From Corallococcus carmarthensis (GTDB taxonomy: Bacteria > Myxococcota > Myxococcia > Myxococcales > Myxococcaceae), in assembly GCF_003611695.1 (NCBI RefSeq), contig NZ_RAWE01000001.1:62001-126000 (forward strand): a DNA stretch of 64,000 nt, read 5' to 3'. Shown piece by piece: positions 1-7,691 of this stretch. Position numbers and translations under genes: made by a program. The notes under the pieces were generated by a model. It had not been told where the DNA came from, did not search any database, and saw nothing but the letters and a program-made list of their open reading frames with translations. Position 1 is the first letter of the stretch. Each line of letters begins with the position of its first letter.

Positions 1-82
1 TGTTCTCACGGGCACCCCGGACGCGAATCAGGTCGTGGCTGTCGGAGGGGTGCTGGCGGGAGGAGGGCAGGGGCTTGGTCAT
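1..82 (-). CDS. UvrA-like ATPase, N-terminal fragment (runs off the left edge)
   Basis: Only the first 27 codons are inside the window. They begin MTKPLPSSRQHPSDSH and continue DLIRVRGAREN. The string HD-L/V-IRV-x-GAREN is the hallmark start of UvrA-like proteins of the DrrC/daunorubicin-resistance type, and in canonical UvrA it leads into NNLK and the first Walker A. The family are DNA-binding ABC ATPases in excision repair or intercalating-drug resistance. The gene is divergent from the ArsR operon, with about 45 bp between start codons. The start at 82 is the only ATG in frame. The rest of the gene lies outside the window, so a full UvrA and a UvrA-like resistance paralogue cannot be told apart. 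Confidence 0.65.
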   Translation of the reverse strand, partial: MTKPLPSSRQHPSDSHDLIRVRGAREN

Positions 83-104
83 GGCGGTCAGCGTATGACT
101 TGAC

Positions 105-130
105 GGGTATATGAAGCAATGGGTATATGA
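105..130 (+). promoter_or_regulatory. Direct repeat GGGTATATGA x2 at the ArsR promoter/start
   Basis: Two identical decamers, GGGTATATGA, lie at 105-114 and 121-130, 16 bp apart. The second contains the ATG at 127. This AT-rich spot sits in the short gap between two divergent genes, so it is a plausible operator for the adjacent ArsR-type regulator or a promoter element. Function is inferred only. Confidence 0.4.
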
Positions 131-477
131 CCCGCATGGAATCATCGTTCGCGATCATCGCGGAGCCAAACCGCCGGAGCATCCTCAGTCTCCTGGCGGC
201 GTCGGAGTGCTCCGTCGGCGAGCTTGAGCGCCAGCTGCGGATGCCCCAGACCTCCGTGTCCAAGCATCTGCGCGTGCTGCGCGAGGCCGGCTTCGTGGAG
301 TCGCGCGTCGAAGCCCAGCGGCGCGTCTACCGGCTCCGGCCCGAACCGCTCATGGAAGTCGACGCCTGGTTGACGCCGTTCCGGCGCTTCTGGACGGCCC
401 ACGTCGATGCGCTCGAACGCCACCTCGACCGGATGGACGCAACACCCGAGACACCCACGAAAGGAAAGAAGCGATGA
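127..477 (+). CDS. ArsR-family winged-helix transcriptional regulator
   Basis: This 116-aa protein has the ArsR/SmtB fold pattern: an N-terminal helix with AEPNRRSILSLL (about residues 12-23), then the recognition region PQTSVSKHLRVLREAG (about 40-55) and the wing RRVYRLRPEPL. No metal-binding Cys pair (ELCVCDL type) is present. It therefore belongs to the metal-independent group commonly paired with SRPBCC (AHSA1) proteins, as here. An in-frame ATG at 136 is an equally good start and would leave the upstream repeat untouched. Its stop overlaps the start of the next gene (ATGA), so the two are translationally coupled. It probably autoregulates the four-gene operon 127-1916. Confidence 0.85.
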   Translation: MTRMESSFAIIAEPNRRSILSLLAASECSVGELERQLRMPQTSVSKHLRVLREAGFVESRVEAQRRVYRLRPEPLMEVDAWLTPFRRFWTAHVDALERHLDRMDATPETPTKGKKR

Positions 478-1040
478 GCCACCGTGCGAAGTACACGCCC
501 GGCCCCGCGGCGGGAGCCAGGATCCAGAAGGAAGGGGACAAGTGGACGCTCGTGCTCGTCCGCGACCTGCGCCATCCCCCCGCGAAGGTCTGGGAGGCCA
601 TCACGGACCCCGAGCATCTGCGCGAATGGGCGCCGTTCGACCCTGACCGGAACCTCAGCGCCGTGGGCACCGTGAAGCTGTCGACCGTGGGCACGCCGAC
701 GCCGCAGGTCGCCGAGTCCCAGGTGAAGCGGGCGGAGGCGCCAAGGCTGCTCGAATACGGCTGGGGTGGGAACGACATGCGCTGGGAGCTGGAGCCGCTG
801 GGAAGCGGCGGCACCCGGCTCACGCTCTGGCACAACATCCACCGTGGCTTCATCTCGATGGGCGCCGCGGGCTGGCACATCTGCTTCGACGTGCTGGAGG
901 GGCTGCTCTCTGGCGACCCCCTGGGCCGCATCGTCGGCCCCGAGGTCATGAAGTTCGACGGCTGGCAGCGCTTGAACGCCGAGTACGCGAAGCAGTTCGG
1001 CGTCGAGCCCGCCGGTTTGCCCTCCAACCCCCGGACCTGA
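474..1040 (+). CDS. SRPBCC (AHSA1/activator of Hsp90-like) domain protein
   Basis: A 188-aa protein with an SRPBCC ligand-binding fold. Recognisable pieces are RDLRHPPAKVWEAITDPEHLREWAPFD near residues 25-50 in two parts (the PPAKVWEAIT start and the HLREWAPF loop), a central LLEYGWGG strand, and GGTRLTLWHNI in the second half, ending in a long C-terminal helix (GWQRLNAEYAKQFG). AHSA1-type proteins coupled to ArsR regulators are common in myxobacteria and actinobacteria; their ligands are mostly unknown. It overlaps the ArsR stop by 4 bp and is followed after 2 bp by a DoxX-like gene. Confidence 0.85.
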   Translation: MSHRAKYTPGPAAGARIQKEGDKWTLVLVRDLRHPPAKVWEAITDPEHLREWAPFDPDRNLSAVGTVKLSTVGTPTPQVAESQVKRAEAPRLLEYGWGGNDMRWELEPLGSGGTRLTLWHNIHRGFISMGAAGWHICFDVLEGLLSGDPLGRIVGPEVMKFDGWQRLNAEYAKQFGVEPAGLPSNPRT

Positions 1041-1042
1041 AC

Positions 1043-1447
1043 ATGCCCCGCTCCAAAGGACTCATCATCGGCTTCTGGCTCGCCACCGCGCTGTTCTGTT
1101 TCGAGATTGGCTTCACCGCCTACGCGCAGCTGAGCCTGAAGGAAGCGGCGGAGGGGTTCACCCACCTCGGCTTCCCCGGCTACTTCCGGGTGGAGCTCGC
1201 CTTGGCCAAGATCCTGGGCGTGGTGGTGCTGCTTGCGCCGGTGTCGGCGCGGCTCAAGGAGTGGGCCTACGCGGGCTTCGCCTTCAACCTGGTCTCCGCG
1301 CTCATTGCCCACTTTGCGGTGGGGGATGGCCCGGAGGCGTGGGGCTTCGCGGCGGTCACGAGCGTGCTCTGGGTGATCTCGTATGTCCTCTGGCACCAGC
1401 TGCAGGCCCGCCCGCTGACTCATTCGCTCGAGGCCGCCCATGGGTAG
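1043..1447 (+). CDS. DoxX-like four-helix membrane protein
   Basis: A 134-aa integral membrane protein with four hydrophobic segments (about residues 8-28, 48-68, 74-92 and 98-118). The motif pattern YFRVELALAKILGVVVLL followed by RLKEWAYAGFAFNLVSA (quoted as two separate segments) fits the DoxX-like (DUF417/DoxX_2) family, which often travels with ArsR/SRPBCC genes. Its start is 2 bp after the SRPBCC stop, and its last 8 bases overlap the next gene. Substrate and function are unknown. Confidence 0.8.
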   Translation: MPRSKGLIIGFWLATALFCFEIGFTAYAQLSLKEAAEGFTHLGFPGYFRVELALAKILGVVVLLAPVSARLKEWAYAGFAFNLVSALIAHFAVGDGPEAWGFAAVTSVLWVISYVLWHQLQARPLTHSLEAAHG

Positions 1448-1916
1448 CAATGATCAAGCGACCGGGAAGGCCGCTTCCCGGCTCATCGACCAGCGGATTG
1501 TCGACCTGGGCGATTGGCGCGGGGAGACCCTGGCCCGCATGCGGGCGCTCATCCTGGAAGCCGACCCCGGGATGACCGAGGAGTGGAAGTGGATGGGCAC
1601 CCCGGTCTGGTCTCACGGCGGGATTGTCTGCACCGGGGAGTCGTACAAGAAGGCCGTGAAGCTCACGTTCGCGAAAGGAGCGATGCTCCCGGACCCGTCA
1701 GGCCTCTTCAATTCCAGCCTGGAGGGCAACACGCGAAGGGCCATTGACCTCCACGAAGGGGTGAAGGTGGACGCGCGCGCGTTCAAGGCGCTCGTGAAGG
1801 CCGCGGTGGCCCTGAACAGCCTGCCGGCGAAGAAACCCCGCCCGGCCACGAAGTCTCCGGCGAAGCCCGCTGCGCCCAAGTCGAAGACCGTGCGGAAGAA
1901 GAACTCCGGCTCCTGA
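1440..1916 (+). CDS. DUF1801 (YdhG-like) domain protein
   Basis: This 158-aa protein carries the DUF1801 signature. EEWKWMGTPVWSHGGIVC (about residues 44-61) is followed by YKKAVKLTFAKGAMLPDP and NTRRAIDLHEGVKVD. The tail from about residue 120 is Lys/Pro/Ala rich (AKKPRPATKSPAKPAAP) and resembles the basic tails common in myxobacterial proteins. The family fold is related to the iron-sulphur scaffold-like YdhG proteins, but its role is not established. It is the last gene of the operon begun by the ArsR regulator and overlaps the DoxX gene by 8 bp. Its stop is 3 bp from that of the convergent methyltransferase. Confidence 0.8.
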   Translation: MGSNDQATGKAASRLIDQRIVDLGDWRGETLARMRALILEADPGMTEEWKWMGTPVWSHGGIVCTGESYKKAVKLTFAKGAMLPDPSGLFNSSLEGNTRRAIDLHEGVKVDARAFKALVKAAVALNSLPAKKPRPATKSPAKPAAPKSKTVRKKNSGS

Positions 1917-1919
1917 TCC

Positions 1920-2627
1920 TCAGCGAAGGGGGACGCCGGGAACGCATGAGTCGTAGAGCGCCAGTGAGACCTTCGAGGTCTTCCTTGCGCGCAGCCAGGT
2001 CACGCCGTGAAGCTCGAAGTCCACCGCGCAGACGACGATGGGCCTTCGCCGGGCGACGTCCTCGAGGCGGCGGAGTACGGCGGACAGCATTTCGCCGTTG
2101 AAGGGGGAGTACAGAAAGAACACCGAGCCATCGAGCTCGGTGTCGGCGGCGTTGGCGTGAACGAACGAGACGAGGGGAAGGGCCAGCTCGGCGCAGCGTG
2201 CCCTCGCGAGGTGGACAAGAGGCTCTTGAAGCTCCACGCCCTGCGCTCGCGCCCCGGACAAGAGGTGCGCGAGGATCACCACGCGACCCAGCCCTGAGCC
2301 CAGATCGACGAACGCGTCGTCGCGCCGGAGCGGTACCTCGGACACCATCGCCAGAATTTCGTCCACGCCGCTCGGCAGATAGGGCACCGCTCCGCGTGGG
2401 AGGTTCGCGATGTCTGGCGGCGGCTCATCGAACCCGAGCAGCTCGTCGAGCCAGACGTCCCGCTCGAGCGAGGGGATCGAGAGAAGGAGCTCGGAGAGCG
2501 CGGCCCCTCGCAGCGCGCCGGACTCGATGTCGGCGCGCGCCATCCGAAGCCGTTTGTCGTGAATGCTTTCGCTCCTGACGGGGGTTTGCTGGCGACAGCG
2601 TACGCCCATCCCCTTCGTACCTCCCAC
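1920..2627 (-). CDS. Class I SAM-dependent methyltransferase (DOT1-like fold)
   Basis: A 235-aa protein. The SAM-binding motif I is clear as DAFVDLGSGLGRVVIL (about residues 101-116), followed by GVELQEPLVHLARARC, where the acidic E caps the second strand. An upstream element (LLSIPSLERDVWLDELLGF) precedes the Rossmann core, and a later segment FFLYSPFNGEML corresponds to the strand-4 acceptor region. This order resembles DOT1/histone-methyltransferase-like families that modify protein or small molecules. A start further in, at the MARADIESG Met, is possible because the first 28 residues are low in conservation features. It is convergent with the ArsR operon. Confidence 0.75.
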   Translation of the reverse strand: MGGTKGMGVRCRQQTPVRSESIHDKRLRMARADIESGALRGAALSELLLSIPSLERDVWLDELLGFDEPPPDIANLPRGAVPYLPSGVDEILAMVSEVPLRRDDAFVDLGSGLGRVVILAHLLSGARAQGVELQEPLVHLARARCAELALPLVSFVHANAADTELDGSVFFLYSPFNGEMLSAVLRRLEDVARRRPIVVCAVDFELHGVTWLRARKTSKVSLALYDSCVPGVPLR

Positions 2628-2825
2628 CGCCAGGCCCGGTTCTCCCGGAGTGCGTCTCGATGGGACGCAGAATTCGCGGGTTTCGTCGCGCCATGACGCG
2701 GCCGGGCTGGGGTGAGGACCTGCCCCGGGGCAATCCTTGGTGGCGTGTTAATTGCTCCAGGCCTCCTGCGCTCACGCACCGCGGAGTGTCATTGGCTCCG
2801 CTCGGTGCCGCGCCAGAGGACCAAG

Positions 2826-3749
2826 ATGCCACTATGTCTGACCTGTGCACGCGACTACTTCGGGACCTACTGCCCGAGCTGCCACGCCCCTTCGCCCCTC
2901 TACTCCAAGGGGGGACCGAAGAAGGTTTCTCCCTCCGGCAACGAGCTGATGGCCGCGCAGGTGAATGCGTGGCTCGCCCAGGAGCAGGAGGGCATCCGTT
3001 GGAGCCGGGTCTTCTGGCGCAACAGCGTGCATGAGCTCATCCGGGAGAAGCTCACCCATCATCGGTGGAGCATCGAGCGGTTCGAGAACCTGGTGACCTA
3101 CGGCAGCGCCGAGCGTGTCCGTCAACTGGGGCAGGGGGGGATGTTCTTCGGGGACCCGCTCGAATGGGACCTGGGCATCGCGAGCTGTGGCGTCACGGCG
3201 AACCAACTCGCGCTGGCCGTGCTGGGACGCGCGGAGGGCAACGCCCTGGTGAACGCGGCGACCGCGGCCCTGCGGATGGCCAACCAGGAGGAGGTTGTCA
3301 CGCAGGGAGGAATCACTTCGGGCGGTGGCATCGACAACCTCGAGAATGCGCTCTCCGTGGCCGGGCGGAGACTCGCCATCGTCAACTTCGGCCCGAGCCA
3401 CCGCCTGCTGCTTGAGAAGGGGCCCTGCTCCGCGGTCGAGCTGCTCCAGAGCTGGTACGATCCGCAGCCAGGTCATGGCTACACGTTCGCGCGGTGGTTT
3501 CGCTCCGCCGACTCCCGGCTCCGTCACACCGTTGGAGGTTTCATCATGCTCCTGCGGGTCGCGCTCACGGAGGGACACGCTCAGCGAGCTGCCGCCACGA
3601 AAGAGCTGTTTGCTCCGGTCGGCAGCAACTTCAACGAGGTGCTGAACTCCAATGTGCGGCCGACCTTCTCGATTCGCGATGTCCAGTTCCAGCAGCTCAA
3701 GACCTCCCTCACGAACTTCTGCAACCAACCTGCGTCCATCTTCGGGTGA
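2826..3749 (+). CDS. Hypothetical protein with N-terminal zinc-ribbon-like CxxC pair
   Basis: I do not recognise this 307-aa protein. The chosen ATG begins MPLCLTCARDYFGTYC, placing two knuckles (CLTC and CPSC, residues 4-17) at the very N-terminus, so a small zinc ribbon is likely. The remainder is soluble and Gly/Ala rich in the middle (QGGMFFGDPLEWDLGI, then TQGGITSGGGIDNLEN), with no transmembrane segment or signal peptide. A longer in-frame extension upstream to 2712 lacks coding character. It stands alone, 46 bp before the next gene. Confidence 0.6.
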   Translation: MPLCLTCARDYFGTYCPSCHAPSPLYSKGGPKKVSPSGNELMAAQVNAWLAQEQEGIRWSRVFWRNSVHELIREKLTHHRWSIERFENLVTYGSAERVRQLGQGGMFFGDPLEWDLGIASCGVTANQLALAVLGRAEGNALVNAATAALRMANQEEVVTQGGITSGGGIDNLENALSVAGRRLAIVNFGPSHRLLLEKGPCSAVELLQSWYDPQPGHGYTFARWFRSADSRLRHTVGGFIMLLRVALTEGHAQRAAATKELFAPVGSNFNEVLNSNVRPTFSIRDVQFQQLKTSLTNFCNQPASIFG

Positions 3750-3795
3750 GGAGCGCATCGCACCTGCACAGCGGGAACGCCCAGGGAAGGCCGCG

Positions 3796-4078
3796 ATGAG
3801 TGATGGACGGGAGACCCAGGAGGCGCGGCGCCTCGCGGAGCTCGGTCTGCGTCCTGGCGAAGCGGTCTTCAACGCCGGTCGCGACGACGTGCTGGTGATT
3901 CAGCGCCGGGATGGAGACGTCGTCCGGCTTGACCTGGACCTCGTCGACTTCGAGCGCGCCGACTCGGGGCTCGACCTGCTCGAAGTGGCCCGGACGTCGC
4001 TCGACACGACGCGGCTGGAGACGCGCTCTGCGAGGCCCTCGTCCACGCGTGCTTCGCCCACCACTGCGCCTCGCCTCA
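3796..4078 (+). pseudogene. N-terminal segment of a probably frameshifted gene
   Basis: From the ATG at 3796 (preceded by GGGAAGG) a soluble, charged segment reads MSDGRETQEARRLAEL, then RPGEAVFNAGRDDVLVI and VVRLDLDLVDFE. It has the strong G/C third positions of a real gene. Around 4020-4080 the coding signal passes to the +1 frame, where the membrane protein 4079-4564 is found. The original frame stays open to 4764 but would overlap the M48 gene start, which is implausible. The simplest reading is one gene broken by a 1-base shift, or a sequencing error. A genuine short upstream gene with an overlapping partner remains possible. Confidence 0.4.
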
Positions 4079-4564
4079 ATGCATGGAGACAGTGTCCGCT
4101 GGCGGGAATGGTCAAACCTCGGGCCATGGGGTGGAGTGCCGTCCATGTCCGTTCCCCCTGCGTGGCATCGCTGGAGTTCCGCCGCTGGCTTGATCTGGCC
4201 CTTCGGGCTCCCGCACTTCTTTCCGCTGCTGGGGGTCTACATGCTGATGTTCAACAAGCAGTTCCCCCAAGGGATGGCTCTGGGGTTCGCCGTCACCGGC
4301 CTCTTCCTGGGCCTCGTTCAATGCTTCTGGCGTGGCTTCAAGGCGCTGTTGGTCACCCCAGTCTTCTTCGTCCTGGCATATGCGCCCATTCCGCTGGCCC
4401 TGACCCTGGTGGAGTCGCGCATGTCCTTCGGTTCGCTGGCGATATTCGCCGTGCCCTGGTCCTGCGGCGTCATCCTGCTGGGCCAGTGGGTGCTCGACCG
4501 TTGGTGGGCGGGCCCTGCCCCGACGACTCCGCCGCGTCGCCGCTACAACACCGCTCGTTTCTGA
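4079..4564 (+). CDS. Multi-pass membrane protein (possibly the 3' part of a frameshifted gene)
   Basis: A 161-aa reading frame with four to five hydrophobic segments: PHFFPLLGVYMLMF, MALGFAVTGLFLGLVQ, LLVTPVFFVLAYAPIPLA, and a last one containing AVPWSCGVILLGQWVL. The tail is basic (PPRRRYNTARF). No family is recognised. The ATG at 4079 has no visible ribosome-binding site and the soluble segment just upstream is in another frame, so this may be the C-terminal half of the gene that starts at 3796. The downstream M48 protease begins 28 bp after its stop. Confidence 0.55.
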   Translation: MHGDSVRWREWSNLGPWGGVPSMSVPPAWHRWSSAAGLIWPFGLPHFFPLLGVYMLMFNKQFPQGMALGFAVTGLFLGLVQCFWRGFKALLVTPVFFVLAYAPIPLALTLVESRMSFGSLAIFAVPWSCGVILLGQWVLDRWWAGPAPTTPPRRRYNTARF

Positions 4565-4592
4565 GCGCGCGCTATGCTGGTCGCCACTTCCC

Positions 4593-6440
4593 ATGGCCTC
4601 CTCCCGGAAATCTCCTGGCTTCGTCTCCAGCTACGTGCTGCCTGCGCTGTTGCTCTTTGCCCTGCCGCTGTTCGGGTTCTGGTTCTCCGGTCATGCCTCC
4701 GACCGCTTCGACGCGCAGGTGCTCGAAGTCGTCGAGAAGCAGATCGGCCGGGACACGGAGATGACCGCGGCGGACCGTCAGGAGGCGCTCTCCTTCTACC
4801 GCGCGGTCCCCGCGTCGGTGGCATGCCTGAGCGACCGCGAGGAGTTGACGGGCTACCGCGACAACCTGGGCGAGGCGTGCTCGGACGTGAAGCAGTTCGG
4901 GTGGGCGCATACGGCCGCCTGGATCCTGCTGGCGCTCGGGCTTGCCTCCACGGTGGTCGCGCTCCTGTGCGTCCTGGCCGCGTTCATCTCACGCCCCTTC
5001 CAGTACGGCGGCTTCCTGGTGGGCTGGCACGTGCTCCGCATCACCAGCGCGCTCCAGGTGCTGGGGCAGGGCGCCCTGCTCGTGTGGCTCTCCTACTGGG
5101 TGACCGCGCTGTGGTTGGAGCGCTACTCCCCGAAGCTCATCCTCCTCATGGCCATCGCGGCCGGACTCGCCGTGATCGTGGTGGTCATGGCCATCTTCCG
5201 CCGTCCGCCCACGGACTTCGACGTGGAGGCGGAAGAAGTCCCCGAGGCGCGCGCGCCGGAGCTGTGGGCCTGCGTGCGCCGGCTGTGCGAGCGGCTCCAG
5301 ACGTCGCCGCCCGACCACATCCTCGCGGGCATCGACACCAACTTCTTCGTCACCGAGCATGAGGTGCGCGTGGGCGGGCGCATGCTCTCCGGCCGTACGC
5401 TCTTCGTGAGTGTGTCCCTGCTGCGCCTGCTGGAGCGCTCCGAAGCGGAGGCGGTGCTGGCGCACGAGATGGGGCACCTCCTGGGCGGAGACACGGGGCA
5501 CAGCAAGCGGCTGGCGCCCATGCTGTCGCACTTCGGCCACTACCTGCAGGCGCTGTACGAAGGAGGCCTGACGCGTCCTGTCTTCTATTTCATGCAGGCC
5601 TACCGCGGGCTGTTCGAGCTGTCGCTGGGCCGCAGCCGGCGCGCCAGCGAGCTCGCGGCGGACCGGCTGGCGGCGGGTGTGACGTCGGGGCAGGACATCG
5701 CCCGCTCCCTGGTGAAGGTGGGCGCGTACGCGGGCTTCCGCGATCGCGTGGAGGCGAAGCTCTTCGCCCAGGATGAGCAGCACCAGTCGGTGGCCATTGC
5801 GCGGCGGGTCGCGCACGGCTTCTCCGAGTATGCGCAGTCCGAGGCGGTGCACGACGACCTGCAGCGTGCCGTGACGCCCCATCCGTTCGACTCCCATCCG
5901 CCCCTGGCCGCGCGCATGCAGAACGTGGGCGTCCAGCTCAAGCCCGCGGACATGGCGCAGGTGCTCCTGGAGCCCGTGACGTCCTCATGGGTGGAGGCCT
6001 TCGTGGACGCCGAGGCCATCGAGGCAAGGCTGTGGGGCGTCTACGAGGAGCGCTTCGCCCAGGCCCATGACCTGGCGCTGGCCTGCCGTTACGAACCGTC
6101 CACGGACGCGGAGCGGCAGCACGTGGAGAAGCACTTCCCGCCGCTCACCTTCGAGGGCAAGGAGGCAGGCTTCGAGGTGCGGATGGACTACGCACAGGTG
6201 AGCTGCACGGAGTGGGAGCAGCCCGTCCCGTTCGACCGGGTTGCTTCCGCCGCCACCGCCGACCGCATGTTCAAGAAGTACCTGGACCTGAAGGTCACCG
6301 GGGAGAGCCGCTTCAAGAACGGGCGCTCCCTCTGCCTGAGCAAGCTGAAGGATCCGGATGCGGCGCTGGCGGCCTTCGAGCGCTTCCTGGGACGGCACAG
6401 GTTCATGAAGGCGCACCGCTCGGATTCGCAGGCCGCTTGA
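4593..6440 (+). CDS. Membrane-associated M48 family zinc metallopeptidase
   Basis: A 615-aa protein. Hydrophobic segments near residues 8-26, 105-130, 145-170 and 180-203 form a membrane domain. The HExxH zinc motif is HEMGH at residues 291-295 (LAHEMGHLLGGDTG), and the distal SRRASELAADRLAA segment supplies the M48 third-ligand glutamate and the conserved ExxAD pattern. Family members (HtpX/Ste24 like) degrade membrane or cell-envelope proteins. The C-terminal 150 residues are soluble and end in a segment rich in charged residues (LKDPDAALAAFERFLG). It follows the membrane gene by 28 bp and may be co-transcribed with it. Confidence 0.85.
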   Translation: MASSRKSPGFVSSYVLPALLLFALPLFGFWFSGHASDRFDAQVLEVVEKQIGRDTEMTAADRQEALSFYRAVPASVACLSDREELTGYRDNLGEACSDVKQFGWAHTAAWILLALGLASTVVALLCVLAAFISRPFQYGGFLVGWHVLRITSALQVLGQGALLVWLSYWVTALWLERYSPKLILLMAIAAGLAVIVVVMAIFRRPPTDFDVEAEEVPEARAPELWACVRRLCERLQTSPPDHILAGIDTNFFVTEHEVRVGGRMLSGRTLFVSVSLLRLLERSEAEAVLAHEMGHLLGGDTGHSKRLAPMLSHFGHYLQALYEGGLTRPVFYFMQAYRGLFELSLGRSRRASELAADRLAAGVTSGQDIARSLVKVGAYAGFRDRVEAKLFAQDEQHQSVAIARRVAHGFSEYAQSEAVHDDLQRAVTPHPFDSHPPLAARMQNVGVQLKPADMAQVLLEPVTSSWVEAFVDAEAIEARLWGVYEERFAQAHDLALACRYEPSTDAERQHVEKHFPPLTFEGKEAGFEVRMDYAQVSCTEWEQPVPFDRVASAATADRMFKKYLDLKVTGESRFKNGRSLCLSKLKDPDAALAAFERFLGRHRFMKAHRSDSQAA

Positions 6441-6519
6441 GGGGGGAGTTCCGCTCGCTGGCGTCACGGCGTCGGCAAGCCGGGACCTGGAGCCCGCTGC
6501 ACCCTGGCCAGACTCCCTG

Positions 6520-6555
6520 ATGACTGGCGTCATGCTCCTGGTGACCGCAGTCACC
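6520..6555 (+). promoter_or_regulatory. Tandem palindromic enhancer (copy 1)
   Basis: Two inverted repeats lie 20 bp apart, start to start: ATGAC-TGGC-GTCAT (6520-6533) and GGTGAC-CGCA-GTCACC (6540-6555). The same pair with the same 20-bp spacing recurs at 9353-9388, and the second palindrome is identical in both copies. It lies about 97 bp upstream of a -24/-12 element, the usual place for an enhancer-binding-protein site. The second palindrome can also be read as GGTGA-N6-TCACC, a CRP/FNR-like pattern. Confidence 0.65.
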
Positions 6556-6630
6556 GGCTGGGCGCATGGAGCGCGTGCCCCGGCGCCCCCCATCCCTGAG
6601 AGATCCACGGGTTACGGGGACGCACCGGGC

Positions 6631-6646
6631 TGGCATCCGCGCTGCA
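6631..6646 (+). promoter_or_regulatory. Putative sigma-54 (-24/-12) promoter, copy 1
   Basis: TGGCATCCGCGCTGCA has the invariant GG-N10-GC (GG at 6632, GC at 6644) and most of the TGGCAC-N5-TTGCA consensus. The same arrangement (GGCAT-N6-TGCA) with matching flanks follows the second enhancer copy at 9474-9489. It would start transcription near 6657, giving a leader of about 28 nt to the ATG at 6685. Confidence 0.6.
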
Positions 6647-6684
6647 ATGAGACAGCGCAACGATGTCCCGAACCCGGTGACCCC

Positions 6685-7674
6685 ATGATCCTCGCCAAGC
6701 CCTCGGCCCTCTCCTCTTCCGCGCTGCGCCCGAACGCTGCTCCGTCCGCTTCCGTCAACCCGAGGCAGTTGCTGTCGGCGGGGCCTGTTCAGGACGTGGG
6801 GGCCGGGAGCCTCCAGGGCATCCGGGGCGGGCCCGCGCGGGGCTTCAGCCCGGTGGATTCGTTCGAGCCCGCGATCATCAACCGGCGGCAGCCCCGCACG
6901 CAGGAGGCTCAGCCGGCTGCCGCGGCTCCCCAGTCCTCCGGTTCTGGCGTCCCGAGCGCCAACGACAAGCGGCCGGCCGGGGACAACCGCTCCGCGGCGC
7001 AGATCGTCGATGACTCGCCCGTGCTGAAGAAGCTGGGCCGCCAGAAGGACATCAAGTTCGAGCAGCTGTGCAAGCAGACGGGGGTCGACCCCAAGCTCGA
7101 CCTGAAGGACCCGAAGCAGAACGCCGACGGCGTCTACCGGCTGACCAAGGTGCTGGAGTTCATCGACAGCGCCAAGGCCTCCACCGGCGGGGACCGGTCG
7201 AGCAAGGTCCAGGGCGGCCAGGGCGACGGCAACATCGAGGGCATCACCAAGGATGGCGATGCGCGCCACGGCACCGAGGCCGGCATGCTCAAGGACTTCG
7301 CCGAGAAGGGGTACTCCTTCCTGGGCGAGCACCAGCTGCCGACCACGAAGGACACCCACGTCAAGGCGGACGGGAGCAACAAGGACAACTTCCAGTGGGC
7401 CGCGGGCGAGGCGGGCAAGGCCCTGTGGTTCGTGCCGGGACTCAGCAACGTCCTGACGGGGGTCGGCAACTCGGAGGGTGGCTTCAAGGGCGTCCTCGAG
7501 GGCGCCGCGACCGGCTACTTCAACACCTTGAAGGGCGCCGCGGAGGGCGTCATCGGGTCCATCACGAAGGGCCGCGCCAACCCGGCCTCCATGCTCTTCG
7601 GAGCCGCCATGGGCGCGCTGGGGAGCACCGAAGCCGCTCCGCAGCCGGTGAAGGACATCGCCAACCTGTTCTGA
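6685..7674 (+). CDS. Low-complexity effector-like protein of unknown function (putative sigma-54 target)
   Basis: No family is recognised for this 329-aa protein. Residues 1-100 are Ser/Pro/Ala/Gln rich and look disordered (MILAKPSALSSSALRP; RRQPRTQEAQPAAAA). A central folded part carries QLCKQTGVDPKLDLKD and a YRLTKVLEFIDSAK helix. The C-terminal third is Gly/Ala rich and amphipathic (FVPGLSNVLTGVGNSE, GVLEGAATGYFNTLKG, MLFGAAMGALGSTE). There is no Sec signal peptide. The disordered head with an amphipathic tail resembles secreted or toxin-like proteins, but this is inference. The start at 6685 excludes an upstream frame extension that runs through the enhancer and promoter. Confidence 0.6.
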   Translation: MILAKPSALSSSALRPNAAPSASVNPRQLLSAGPVQDVGAGSLQGIRGGPARGFSPVDSFEPAIINRRQPRTQEAQPAAAAPQSSGSGVPSANDKRPAGDNRSAAQIVDDSPVLKKLGRQKDIKFEQLCKQTGVDPKLDLKDPKQNADGVYRLTKVLEFIDSAKASTGGDRSSKVQGGQGDGNIEGITKDGDARHGTEAGMLKDFAEKGYSFLGEHQLPTTKDTHVKADGSNKDNFQWAAGEAGKALWFVPGLSNVLTGVGNSEGGFKGVLEGAATGYFNTLKGAAEGVIGSITKGRANPASMLFGAAMGALGSTEAAPQPVKDIANLF

Positions 7675-7691
7675 GCCAGGGAGGCGGCCCT

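Noticed and set aside
6540-6555. CRP/FNR or LexA site
   Set aside because: GTGA-N6-TCAC fits CRP, but the tandem 20-bp layout and -24/-12 element favour an enhancer.
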